Assembly (NCBI GenBank): GCA_007258455.2 | Contig: VDFB02358134.1 | Location: 211,904,026 to 211,968,025 of the forward strand | Direction of reading: 5' to 3' | DNA length: 64,000 nt | Source: Sequoia sempervirens | Lineage: Eukaryota; Streptophyta; Pinopsida; Cupressales; Cupressaceae | In this document: one piece after another, positions 22,541-34,098 of the stretch | How positions within the stretch are numbered: position 1 is the stretch's first letter | Layout: every line of letters begins with the position of its first letter | The notes under the pieces: model-generated | What the model saw: only the letters and a program-made list of their open reading frames with translations | Told to the model about the DNA's origin: nothing | Database searches by the model: none | Translations under genes and position numbers: made by a program

Positions 22541-23678
22541 CTAGAAATAATGCTTCAAATACTGCCCATTGACAGGCAGTGGGATATCCTCTCCAGTGAG
22601 AGTTTTCAAATGGAAAGCATTATCTCCTAGAATTTCTGAAATTTGGTAAGGGCCAAGCCAAAGTTTATCAAATTTTCCATGCTCTCCCTTATGGTCATTG
22701 GCTTTATCCCAATAAAGAACCAAGTTAAAAATCCTAAAAGCTTTAACCTTGGCTCTTTTATCAAACCATCTCTTGACAACCCCTTGATGTTTAGCAAAGT
22801 TTTCCAGGGCTTTGTCTCTTTTTGCCTCAAGGTGTAATAATTCAACAAGTCTAGCCTAGCATTTATCTCCCTCATCATAATATTCATTAATGAACTACAA
22901 GGTGGGGATCTTTAACTGAATGAGAAACACAGGCTCTAATCCATAAACCAGGTGATAGGGTGATATTCCTATGGAATTCTTATGTCTAGTGTGATCTGCC
23001 CACAGAGCAAATCTAAGTTGGGCATGCCAATCCTTTGGATTTCTTTCTAACAATTTGTGAATAATAGTTAGGATATTTTTGTTGGATGACTCAGCTAAAC
23101 CATTACCCTAAGGGTAATAGTTGGATGAAAATTTAATTATAATCCCATGGTCAAAAATATAGTTAGAAAACTTCAAAGACGAAAATGCAGGACCATTTTT
23201 CACAAACTAAAGACATAGGACATCCAAAACGGTTAAGAATACTTGATTCAATGAAGTTAATTACTATTTCTGAAGTGCATTGCTTGCAAGAAAGGGCCTC
23301 AGTCCATCTTGTAAAATAATCAGTAATGGTAAGGATATACCTGTATCCTATGGAGGAAGATGGATTGATTGGACCTATGAAGTCCATTCCCCACTGTGCA
23401 AAGGGTTTTACCTCGAATACTGGTTGGAGTGGGAGTGTGGCATACTTCCCTTTGGTTGCTGTAGTCTAGCACACATGGCATGTCTTGACATGACTGTGGG
23501 TGTCTTTGAATAACGTAGGACATTAGTAACCAGCTCTTAGGATCTAGTTCGTAGTAGAAGGTGTTGATCCATGGCCCGTACCATATCTGTCATGAAACTC
23601 CAACATCAATCTTGCAGATTCTTCCTTTCCTAGGCACCTCAAATAAACACCCTCATGATTTTTCTTATATAGGGAAGC
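22541..23678 (-). pseudogene. int: T3 integrase
   Basis: Integrase inserts the cDNA into chromosomes. In minus-strand order: remnants of the His/Cys zinc domain (HGST..., then KTCHVC) near 23480-23600; the catalytic core starting MDFIGPINPSSS, with TDYFTRWTEA; then a C-terminal domain with WLGPYQISEIL, the GPY/F module that ends the protein at 22541. The second catalytic Asp (normally DNGPAF) is replaced and out of frame near 23200 (VCEKW / NGPAF), and the stretch 22890-23160 has many stops. Non-functional. Confidence 0.8.
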
Positions 23679-24230
23679 TCATTTCAACGTGAAACTATCA
23701 CTCTTTAAGTGCAATGCCCTTTTTTGTACTGAATTGAGATGATCAGGGCATCTCTGGGTCAGGAGATAATGAACAATATCATCATACCACTCTCCAGGAG
23801 AAACATCCTCTAAGTTATAACTCTGAGCTGTAAGGTCAGGGCCTATCTCCACCATTGTCTGTGTAAGCCCTTTCCCTCTTACCAACTTCATGGGTTGAAT
23901 TTCCATATCATACTCTTGTAACATAGTTACCCATTTGGCTCTATGTTCCCCCAGCTCATTCTGCATCAACAACAGCTTAACCGCTGATTCCAGAACTATT
24001 GCAAAGATTTTGTTTCTGAGGATATAATGCCTGAATTTCTTTACAGCCCTGAGTAAGGCATAGGCCTGCTTTTCCACACTTGGGTATCTCAACTCCGCAT
24101 CCTTCAATGGTGCACTCATGAATGCTATGGGATGCTCGCTTCCTTGATCTAACTTTTGAGTTAGCATAGCAGCATATGAATGATTAGAGGCAAACGTATA
24201 TATAGAATGGTTTAGCATAGTCTGGACTTA
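23679..24230 (-). pseudogene. T3 gypsy-type RNase H
   Basis: Follows RT after a one-base frameshift near 24195. Conserved blocks: HPIAFMSAPLKDAELRYPSVEKQAYALLRA, read as separate motifs, then FRHYILRNK, and a tether region with HRAKWVTMLQEYDMEI. The first catalytic Asp (usual FASD) is Asn here (TFASNHSYAAML), which would abolish cleavage. A separate intact-motif RNase H lies upstream of RT and may have taken over RNA removal. Confidence 0.8.
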
Positions 24231-25180
24231 CCAAAATAGGAGCTTCAGCAATAACCCTCTTTATCTCTACAAATGCTTCTTTTGCTTCTGCATTCCATTC
24301 AACTTTGGCCTCCTGCTTTAACATTGCATTCAGTGGCTTAACTATTTCTGCGAACCCAGTGATGAACTTCCTCACAAAGTTGATCTTGCCAAAGAATGAT
24401 TTCATTTCTTTTTTACTAGCAGGTGGTGGAACCTTAAGAATGGATTCTATGCATTCTGGATCAATGGTAATTCCCTTTTCAGAGAGAACATGTCCCAGCA
24501 ATTTACCTTCTGCTACCCCAAAGATGCATTTCTTTGGTTTGAGCGATATTCCAAACTCTACATTTTTGAAAAACTTTGAATAAATCTGAGATATGATCAC
24601 CTCTCTTCTTGGAAAAGATAGTTAGATCATCCATATAAATGATGATGCACTTACCAATTATGTCTTTAAAGGAAATGTCCATCGCTCTTTGGAATGTGGC
24701 TCCAGCATTAATTAAGCCAAAAGGCATCCTTATGTAGGTGAAAGTGCCCCACTTGGTGGTGAAGGTAGTCTTGTGCCTATCTTCATACTGCACCATAACT
24801 TGGTTATACCCTGAATAACCATCTAGGAAAGACATCATCTGAGATCCATTGACAATCTGGAGCACTTCATCCAGTGAGAGTACTAGATAATTATCCTTCT
24901 CTGATGCTCTGTTTAGGTTCCTAAAATCCATACATAGCCTGATTTCACCATTTTTCTTCTGTACTGGAACCAGGTTTGCAACCCAGGTGGAGTGTCTGAC
25001 TAGAAATATTATCCTTGTAGACAACAGTTTCTGCACTTCCTTTTGTATTATGGGTTCCAGCAAAGCATTGATGGGCCTTTGCCTCTGTCTGAAAGGCTTT
25101 ACTCCTGGATTGAGAGGAATAGTATGGGTTATGATTGATGTATCATTAGTCTTTAAGTCTTCATAACTCTAGGCTATCAC
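24231..25180 (-). pseudogene. rt: T3 reverse transcriptase
   Basis: RT copies element RNA into DNA. Motifs in order: VKPFRQRQRPIN near 25100; LVPVQKKNGEIRLCMDFRNL; SFLDGYSGYNQVMV; KTTFTTKWGTFTYIRMPFGL; NAGATFQRAMD; catalytic IIYMDDLTIFSK; then LKPKKCIFG, KLLGHVLSEKGI and FFGKINFVRKFI of the connection region. The YMDD box is intact. A frameshift near 24560 separates palm and connection. The SGYNQ and WGTF motifs place it with Tat/Athila-type Ty3/gypsy elements. Confidence 0.88.
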
Positions 25181-25275
25181 ATTTGGATATCTATGTAAAG
25201 CACCAATAATTCATTTTCTTTCTTCTGGAGTGCACACTTTGCCAATGAGAACATTTTTGACATCCTCTTGGGATC

Positions 25276-25980
25276 CTACATTATATCTATCACACTATCC
25301 ACTAATAGACTCTTTCTTGGTATCCTATTCCTGATCTTGTCTAGATCAAAGATCCTCTCTAGTTGCACCATTCCCCTGGGAATTGTATTGGTCTTCAGAT
25401 TAATTACCCCTTCCAAGTCCATCTCAGCTTCTTGAAGTTTAGTTTCATCAATGATTTGAGAAGCAAAGACATCAGTACTAGTAATAAAATCTAAGATATG
25501 CTTGTCATCTTCAAATACCTGGAAGTTGGTGATATTATCAAGTACTGATGGTACTAGGGTCAGCTCCATAGTAAACTTCTTTAGTCTCGAAAGAGATAGA
25601 GGTTGCAAGGTACTTGCCACCTGAGCAAGAGAATCAGCTGTTTGGTTCCTACTTCATGGAATCAACTGAATGTTGAAGGAATCAAATCCTTCAATGAGGT
25701 CCCACACTCGGTGTCTATAGTTAGTCATTCTCATGTCATGACAAGAGTATTGTCTCCTGACTTGCTTGACTATTAACTTAGAATCTCCAAAAACTTGCAA
25801 GATCTTAACCTTCTTCTTCAATGCCATTAACAGTCCATGCACCAAGGCTTCATATTCAACTACATTATTTGTACAGTGAAATTGAAGTCTATGAGCAGAA
25901 AAAAATGTCTTACCTCTTGGACTAATTAACTTGAAACCTGCCCCAGCTCCATTCTTTGATTTGGACCCATCGAATCTCAA
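25276..25980 (-). pseudogene. T3 archaeal-type RNase H, located before RT
   Basis: The domain begins MRFDGSKSKNGAGAGF and has FHCTNNVVEYEALVHGL and LQVFGDSKLIVKQV, then NQTADSLAQ. These supply the four acidic catalytic residues (D in FDGS, E in EYEAL, D in GDSKL, D in ADSLA), all present. This is the second RNase H of Tat-type elements, thought to be acquired from plants. In T1 the same domain follows the gypsy RNase H; here it precedes RT, joined by a linker of about 115 residues (25276-25620). A stop near 25650 interrupts it. Confidence 0.82.
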
Positions 25981-26239
25981 AGTCCAACAACCAATAGTTG
26001 TAGAGTTCTAAGCTTTTTTACTTGCACTGTCACTACTGGATAGCTCTTCAGAAAGCATCACTCTTTTCCCTTTGGGATCTTCCTGAACATTCAGGATATC
26101 GCTTTGACTGCAGGAGTGGGGTTGATATGTTTATGTATTTGTTCCACTACAAGCAATAGTCCAATTCCGAATGAGAGGCATTATGCACCCTGCACCAATT
26201 GAGAAAAAGTAGTTCTCCAAAGTTCATTCCCCTTCCCAA

Positions 26240-26930
26240 CTAAACTTGATCTTCACTACACTTCTGAATGAACTCTTGAAAATTATCTAGCAAACCAAGC
26301 TGACTATCCTCCAAACCACTATCGTCTTCAGCTAGTTTGATCAGGACTTCAGTACCACTGGATTCTATTGTAAGGTCAACAGGTGTTGTGTGGAACATAA
26401 GAACTTCCTCCATATCTGGTTCCTCAAGAGGAGCAACAAGCACATAGTTACCCATGCTTACTTCTGATACCAGAATTTCAACAGAGGTTTTCTGATATTC
26501 TATAATCATGTACTTCATTCTAGGTTCTCTTTCAATTCTAATTTGGTTTGGCACTCCCTTCTAGGGAATGATCAGTTGACACATATCCATTCAAAGCCCT
26601 AGTAAAGTCTCTTCCCAAGATTAGGCTATAAGCATCAGGGATGTCAGCCACCTATATATTGATAACCTACTGAATCCTAGGATCAGAAGCAATCTACATA
26701 TGAATCATATTTAACTCTCCTACAACATTGACTTCAGTCCTATCCAATTGTGTGACTTTCTTCTGTTATTCAGTAGGAGTAATTCCCATAGCTCGACATA
26801 GACTGAAAGGCATAACATTGGTTGAAGCACTAGAATCCAAAAGACAATTATGCAAATTCTTATCAAATATTTGAACAGAAATCAGGAATGGAGGAGTATT
26901 TGTCTTCCCTTGAAATAGAGTTGAGGGAGT
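26240..26930 (-). pseudogene. pr: T3 aspartic protease
   Basis: The active-site region reads CLLDSSASTNVMPFSLC (Asp codon at 26835-26837), followed by LILGRDFTRALNG, the second conserved hydrophobic-Gly motif of retroviral-type proteases. The usual D-S/T-G is D-S-S here. Several stops interrupt the frame. The downstream part to 26240 is an acidic linker toward RNase H. The protease would cut Gag-Pol into mature proteins. Confidence 0.7.
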
Positions 26931-29455
26931 ATCTACTTGAACAACTTGAGATCTGTCCTTCTCTTTCCTAGTATCTCTAGGGGGCCTATGGACTTGATCA
27001 TGAGTCTAATTTTGTCTTCCTATTGACTGAGATCCAAATACTCTATTGAAACTATGGCTAATTGATTTATCTTGTGACATGGAATTTGCATTATAAGATC
27101 CTAAGACTGCATTCCTAATGGATGGAACTCTTAATAAATCGAGTGTAGATAGATTTACCTTCAATTTTTTGAGTTCTTCAATAACATACGTGGCCAATTG
27201 TTCTTCATTTAAATCCGTAGGAGTCTCCCTCGGGTATTCCATCATCTTCTCCTTATTTGCATCAACATTTCTTCCTTTTGGTACATCAGCATGTCCCGGA
27301 TCTTGAGATAAGTATTACTTGGACGCCTGAGGTAGTGATGGATTATTGCTAGCATTAGGGTCTAGAGGCGTGTTGAAATTATTCGGTGGGATGGAAGTAG
27401 TAAAGGGACCTCCAGCCTGTGGGCGCCTGTGTGGCAATTCCCTCAAGTCATACTTCTTGACAGGTCTCTAGAAGGTCTGCACTTCTTCAATGTAAGCTTC
27501 CTCTTTGACATAAGCTTCTCCTTCATCTCTAGGACCATTATCATTCATTTGATTCTCATCGAATAACTGTCTCATTTCATCCCCATTGCATACCTGGTCT
27601 ACCTCTTCCTTCAACTGGTCAGATTATTCTTTGGGTACATTCTCCTCACTTTGCGGAAAAGGAGCATGGTTTAATACCAACACCGGTGAATAATAAGGGT
27701 TGGATGGTACTATTTCCTGACTGCTTGCATTGTTCTCCACTTTGTACTAAAAGATTGAGGCAGCTGTTTGGAATTCTTGACAATCTAACTCAGAATACTG
27801 ACTAGTCTTGTGGAGCCTACACCACCCTGATAAAGCAGCCTCAACTAGATATACATCGCTAGGGGGATTCTCTTGATTAACTAGTTGACTGGAAGACTGA
27901 TTGACAGGTTGACTAACTGGTTGATCCAATGGGGTGGGGACTCCTCCATTGTTGGGCCCTGTGTTCCAAGTCCTATTTTGTCCTGATTGCTACCTTCTCT
28001 CGAACCCTTGTCCACCACCTCTGTCAAAGTTCTGGCCTGAGGGTTGCCCCTTATCATAGTTCTTTCTTCTATCATTATTATACCCCTTGTCATTGTTGTA
28101 ACGTCTATCCTGGATATATCCTCTTTCATTATTATATCCTCTTTCATGATGTTTCCCTCTATCAAAGTTCTATCCTTGTGGATTATCTCTATTCTGATTG
28201 GACTGCATACTTCTCTATGCAACTTGCAACTGACTGTTCTAGTTCCTCAAGTAAGTCACCTCCATATTTAGCTTCTTTATTTGTTTAGAAAATTCATCCA
28301 GTCTTTCCTTGTCAGAATTACTATATGGAAGTTGATTTACATTATTCTGGGAATACCCTACTGCAGCATTGGCATTTAGTGACTGGTTCAAGACTTCAGA
28401 ATTTTGCAGGTATGAAGGATAACTAGCTTGAGGCTGGATATGTAGAGGTTGATTCACATTTTGTTGAGGGTAACTAATTGTGGATGAAACCTATCCTACG
28501 GAAGGTCCTGGGTGAGGGACCAGAGGAAACTGGGGTACCTAATTCATGATTGGAGTATGGTTCGCTAGAGCCTGGTTGAGAGCTGGAACTTGTCCAGGGT
28601 GAGCAACGGGTCCTAATGAGGGTAGAGGCCTAGATAGATGTTGCCTTGGATTAGTGATAACTTTCATAGCCTCTGCATATGCATCAAGTAGACTAGCAGG
28701 AGGATTATTACTCCACTTCATAAAGGTAGTTGTCAAACTATCAAGTCCCTCATAATAAACCTCTAGAGCAGTGGGTTCATCAACAACATAAGGGGTCTGT
28801 AATCTAGTATAAGCATGATGAAACCTATTGTTGAAAGATCTTATAGGCTCATTTACCTCCCTTTTCACATTATTGAACTAACGGTAAAGCTCATTAGAAC
28901 TAATGGGGATTCGAAACTTCTGCAAAAAGGAAGCCTCTAGCTCAGTCCAATGTTGGATAGATCCAGCCGATAAATGGTTTTACCAATAAAATGCATCTTC
29001 CCCTAATGAATAAGGAAGTAATCTACATGCTACATCCTCATGGTTTATCCCTCTATCCTTGAGGCCAGTTTGAAAGATCCTGATGTGTTCCTCAACGGTC
29101 CTATTTGGATCATTGACATGGAATTTTGAACAAAAGTGTTCAGGGTTTTTGGCATGACATTGTAAATGGAAAAACTTAATGGAGATGGGTTGGTTGCTAG
29201 GAAAGCCATTGGTGGAGGTGGGGGTGCTAATGGTTGATTTATGACTGGCCGAGGTTGTGGACTGGGAATGCCCTCAAACTCAGATGAACCTGATGAAGAT
29301 GGGGATCATGGAGATAAGGGGGGTGGATGGGATGATAATGACTCTCCCCTTCTATTGGTCCTTCCTAACCTAGCAGGGTCAAGTAATTCCTAAAATTTCT
29401 CATCTCCTGGAGCAGATCTTGTCCTTCTTCTGAATCTCTCAATAGAGATGGCGTT
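26931..29455 (-). pseudogene. gag: T3 gag and gag-protease linker
   Basis: A Pro/Ser-rich N-terminus (PPPPPMAFLATNPSP near 29200) is followed by capsid motifs VEEHIRIFQTGLKDRG, PYSLGEDAFYW, LEASFLQKF and REVNEPIRSFNNRFHHAYTR (29140-28770). After a Gln/Asn-rich stretch and an Arg/Asp/Tyr-rich segment (28200-27950) comes WCRLHKTSQYSELDCQEF near 27800, a zinc-knuckle remnant. The rest to 26931 is acidic linker. Stops and at least two frameshifts are present. Gag forms the particle and binds RNA. Confidence 0.75.
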
Positions 29456-29484
29456 CAAAAATTGATCCAACTTCCTTATTCAAG

Positions 29485-29501
29485 CCCTCCTTCTAGCGCC
29501 A
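29485..29501 (-). other. T3 primer binding site
   Basis: Reading the minus strand from the end of the 5' LTR (29506), GGAT is followed by TGGCGCTAGAAGGAGGG. It differs by one base from the T1 primer site and fixes T3 orientation together with the coding strand. Confidence 0.75.
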
Positions 29502-30630
29502 ATCCTGTTGATGGCATTTTCTGCACAACAACAACTCAAACTGAATATAATATCCTATCTCACTTGAAAGTTAAATCTCTATCAGCAAGCCTCAAGAGAT
29601 AACCCCAAGGTCCCTAATGTCAAGTCTTGACAATGCATAAACAACTCAGTGATAAAATGTGAAAATGATGGTAATCACAATGGGACCTTACTACAAGCAA
29701 AATATTAAAACAATTTTATCAGATCTAACAATCTGATGATAATTTAATCCTAGATCTAACCCAATAATCAAAGAAATAGAAAAAGATAAGGGTTTCAAAG
29801 AGATTTCTACATCTAATACTACTCCTAAGATTAACAATGCAAATGACAAACACTGAAATAGACCAATCCCTCAAAACCAATCTCTACTTGACCCAGATAA
29901 ATCTGTGATCTAACATAAAATAGTGTAATCTTCTGAGGTGTTAAGATTTTCAAATCATGAACATTCATTCAACAACCCTATTGCAATTGAAATGAATAAA
30001 TCCTCACAATTGAACTAAGCACATTGAATATGAAGTCCAGGCTAACTTTGCAAAGCAACTAACAATCAGTTGGTTGCGAAAAGTATGGACTGAAGGATTG
30101 CTGTAACATTCAAGTATCAAATCACAAACATTATTGAATCAAATCTAATCTAAATATTAACCTCCTCAAAGAAATTTTAAAGATAGAATAACGAGAACCA
30201 TGCAAGACAAGAGAATACTAGTAAGGCACCAAATCACAATGTCATTACTTCCATTCGAATTATCCACTGTAGCAACAATTCTAGCTTTCTATTACAATAT
30301 TTTCTTGAGAACTACTACTTGCTAACTTGATTTATTTACTTCTAACTATTTTGATCTATTCTACTTCTATCTTCTAACCCTTTCTGACTATTCTAACTAT
30401 TACAAATGAGGCGAAATGCCAAATATATAGAATCCCCAGAAAACCCGTCGACCAAGCAAGAGTTTACAACATTAACTGGCACCACTGACCAGCCAAGAGG
30501 AAGTCAACATGGAATGAACGAATGCATTAAATGCGTGAACTACACCCAGGTCGGCACGTGATTCTGAATGCAACTCGTACCAATGCAGAGCACAATAATG
30601 GAGAAACACAAATCCCGAAGTAGTTGGGAA

Positions 30631-33250
30631 TTAACTGCCTTCCCCTTTGTCTCTATTCTGATCCAGCCCTTCATGAACTCTCAAAAGCATCCCATCCAAG
30701 TAAGCCACAGGTGGTAATGGAAAAACCCTAAGTTGTCTTTCAATTGACGCAATCTCCTCCCTTGATTGCTTTACCAACCTATCCCAATCCACCTTATACA
30801 TTAGGTATTTGTCAATGACAGTAGTGTATGTGGCCGCATCATCTAACTGATGCTCAGAGATGGAACCATCATTAATTGGGGCATAAACATCATTCCACCA
30901 CTTTCTCAACTGTTCCAAGCTCAAGTACTTGGGCGTGATCTTCCTTCTTCTCGTAATAATTTCAAAGAAGGCAATGGATCCATTGTAAACACCGACTAGG
31001 GCATCATCAATCTACCTCCTTTGTTTGTAAACCTTCTTCAACACCTTCTGCCTAATCTGAAGTGCCTCATACCACTCCCATGGTTCGACAGCTCTGGAGA
31101 AAGGAAGAATCCCATCACTTACCAACCTATCCTAGGTGTACTCCATGATAGTTCTGGTTTTCTACAAAAGGAGATCCGTGTCTCCCTTATCTTGAGCCAA
31201 CACCACCTTCAACCAATTAGCTGCCATGATAGCATCCTTCCCAGTTGACATGATATCCTTAATAGCCTCATCACCCTTTATTTGTACCCCTTTCAACCAA
31301 TTTGTAGTGGCAGCAGTGGAAGCTTTCATCTTTTCTAGCTTGGTGATGGTCTCTTGAGGTACAAGATTCGCAGCAGAGATTGAAGGGTTAATGGATTGAA
31401 GGGGCTTCATTAATTCCTCCAAGCATTTCCTAAGATTTTCATTTTATTTTTTCAACTCATGCTTGGTCTTCATTTCCTTTCTCAGCCTGCCCATGATGAC
31501 TGCACTAGAACCCTCATAATCTTCAATATCCTGGTCCATAGAAGTACACCCCAAGTTGAAAGTCTGCACATTATAATCCTTCCCAGCCACATTATCTCTA
31601 TTTTTACTTGGAGCAGGGGTGGCAATGTGAATAACTCTATCATGAGCTTCGTCTCTTTCAATCCACGAGATCACCCTAGCCTTCTTCTTACCTTTATCTT
31701 TTCCAATTTTGGCTAGTATTGCATTCCAATTCGGTGGACTATCTTCCATAACAACTTGTTTTCTCTTTATCTCTTTGTCCAACTAATCCACATCACCAAT
31801 TGGTATGTCTTTTATGGCCTCATAAGCATGATTCTGGATCAAGTTTCCATTGTCTTCCAATTGATCAGGAACTGCCTTTACATTATACAAACGAACTAAC
31901 TCAACTAGAAGCTGGGAGAATTTATTCTTTCTGACCTCAAATTCATCACTGCAGTGGGCCCAGTAGTCTTCCAAATTCACCTTGTGGCAATACTCTTTGC
32001 TGGCCTTCTTTTGGGCTTCTCCTGTAATATCAAACCTTGATCTCCTAGAATGAAAAGATAGACCGAGGGTACTCATTTCTTCCTCTGAAGCCTGGGAAGA
32101 AATAATGGAAGGAAATGCTTCTCCAGTGCCAATCCTTAGAGGAAAATCTCCACCAAATCCGGTCTTATGCTTGTCTATCTTGACAATAGTATCAAAGTCA
32201 CAAATCTGCTTAGTTACTTCCAAAAATATAATGTGATCAGTGGGATACCTTGGAAGTCTATATGGGGCCCTCTGGTAGCCATCAATTCTGATGTAGGAGA
32301 AAGTTGGGAACTGAATAAACCAAACCCCATATTTCTTGATGATTTCCTTAGCTAGGTCTGAAATCCTGACATGCTCTGCTTCCTAAAGCATTCTGGTGAT
32401 ATACATCGTAAATGCATCATTTTCCCTCCTATATTTTGAACCTCCCAAGTGCAATTGAGGGAAAACTTCATAAATAACATCTTGTCTAAAAATTACCTCT
32501 GTATCCAATCCTTTGTAGGGATGGAATCTTGCAAGTGCATAGACCAGATATGAAGTCATTGTGAAAGTCTTGGTCTGTAACACATTGGATAACTATTCAT
32601 GAAGTACTCCACTAATGACCCCATGCCCAATGGTAATCAATATTTTCCTGTTCCATCCTAACAATCACATGGCACATCCAATTCTCAAATGTACCAACAT
32701 TCTTCAATCTAACCACCCTGCTGAGAAGAGTGATGGCATCATAATATTCCTTCTTGAACTTTATCTTGAATAGCTACTTGGGTAATTTAGAATAGTGATA
32801 TTTAGGCTTCTCCAGCCAAGAATTGATAAATTGTTGTGACCTCACAGTCTGCTTATCGTAGAACTCCTGAGCTTCCCTCATGTTGAATCCCACCACATGA
32901 GACCTGTCTAGCATATCAAATGTTTGGGCAATGGAGACAGGGTTGAGATTTTCTACAACCCTCCCCTGAGGACCGATTATTCTCTATGTATCTTGATCAT
33001 AGTGCCTGGCACATTCAAGGACCAACTCATAACACTGCACCGCAGAAGGGAAACTAGCTACATGGGAGAAGGTTGATTCCATCATCCTTCTAGCCATGAA
33101 AGGAGAATCCTTAGCCACCATTCGTTCTTTAAACTCTTCATAATCCCATGAACTGACATTTGTATCAGTCACCTCCGACCAAACTAAAGTGATTTTTCTC
33201 TCAAGGATCCTGCTCTTAATGTCCATTTTAATCCTTTCTACATCAGACAT
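30631..33250 (-). pseudogene. LTR-encoded ORF of T3, right copy
   Basis: Same protein as at 16933-19550. ATG at 33250 (MSDVERIK), TAA at 30631, about 873 codons with one frameshift near 32610-32630. Several stops of the left copy are sense codons here (for example TSYLVYALA, where the left has a stop after TS; REAQEFYDKQ). Conversely the right copy has a stop after TRML (32383) where the left reads Gln. One TAG after YDQDT (about 32982) occurs in both copies, so it predates insertion or is a real end or readthrough point. The C-terminal 98 residues (EQLRKWWNDVYAPIND... to GEGS) are open. Confidence 0.65.
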
Positions 33251-33800
33251 TGAGAACCCAACTGCTGCCTTGCTAGATTCAGCCTACACTCAACATGGAA
33301 ATCATAGTGAAAAGCCATAGGAGAGCAAGGTTAATTCATCAATACATCATTAGAATGAATCTCATATAGCCAGAGTGTTATTAAAACTCATTTGAGATGA
33401 CCACAACAAATTTCGGGTTTCAAGACCATCCGTGGAATCTAAGCCAGAGAGGAATTTTGGGAAATTCCAGACTGATCGGATTCCAACGAAATAATCAAGA
33501 AACACCTACTTAACCATTAAACCTGATCATGATCAATCAATAAATTACACGGGAAATCCAAATATGACTTGAAATAATCATTAAATGCATCACAAATCAT
33601 AAACAAATCCAATTATGTCACGTTCCCTCATATTTCATCAGATTTCGGGAAAATTAGTGAGGGACGAATCTCCGTGAAGAACAAGCCAGAGAGGAGACTT
33701 CGAAAAATCAAAGAGACTTCGGATTTCGGAGAAATATGAACCCGATGAAAATCCACGGATAAGGAAAAACTCGGAACCAATCGGTGCAAAAGCATGTACT

Positions 33801-34098
33801 TTGGCTAAACAAATTTCATTCGGAAAGAGGTCACACCGAGTGGGGCATGTCTTGCCGACCGACGATATAGAAAATATATCGATATGACCAAAGGGGAGTT
33901 GGGATAACGTCCTGGCAAATCTTTTGTGTCTCACCGAATTTCAGGGTCCAAGCAAACACTTTAGCCAGACTAATTTTTTTTGATATGAGGTCTCAGCGAA
34001 GTTGCGGTGTCTTGTCGATCGACGATATAGCAAACATATCGATATGACCAAAGGGGAGTCGGGGTAAGGTCCTGGCGAATCTTCTTTGTCTTGCCAAC
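33801..34098. repeat. Two diverged tandem units in T3 right LTR
   Basis: Counterpart of 20101-20400, with the same gatatag...TATCGATA blocks and spacing. Confidence 0.6.

Noticed and set aside
22382..22630. Lys/Gln-rich plus-strand ORF
   Set aside because: It is an A-rich stretch in T3 noncoding DNA, antisense to the end of integrase.
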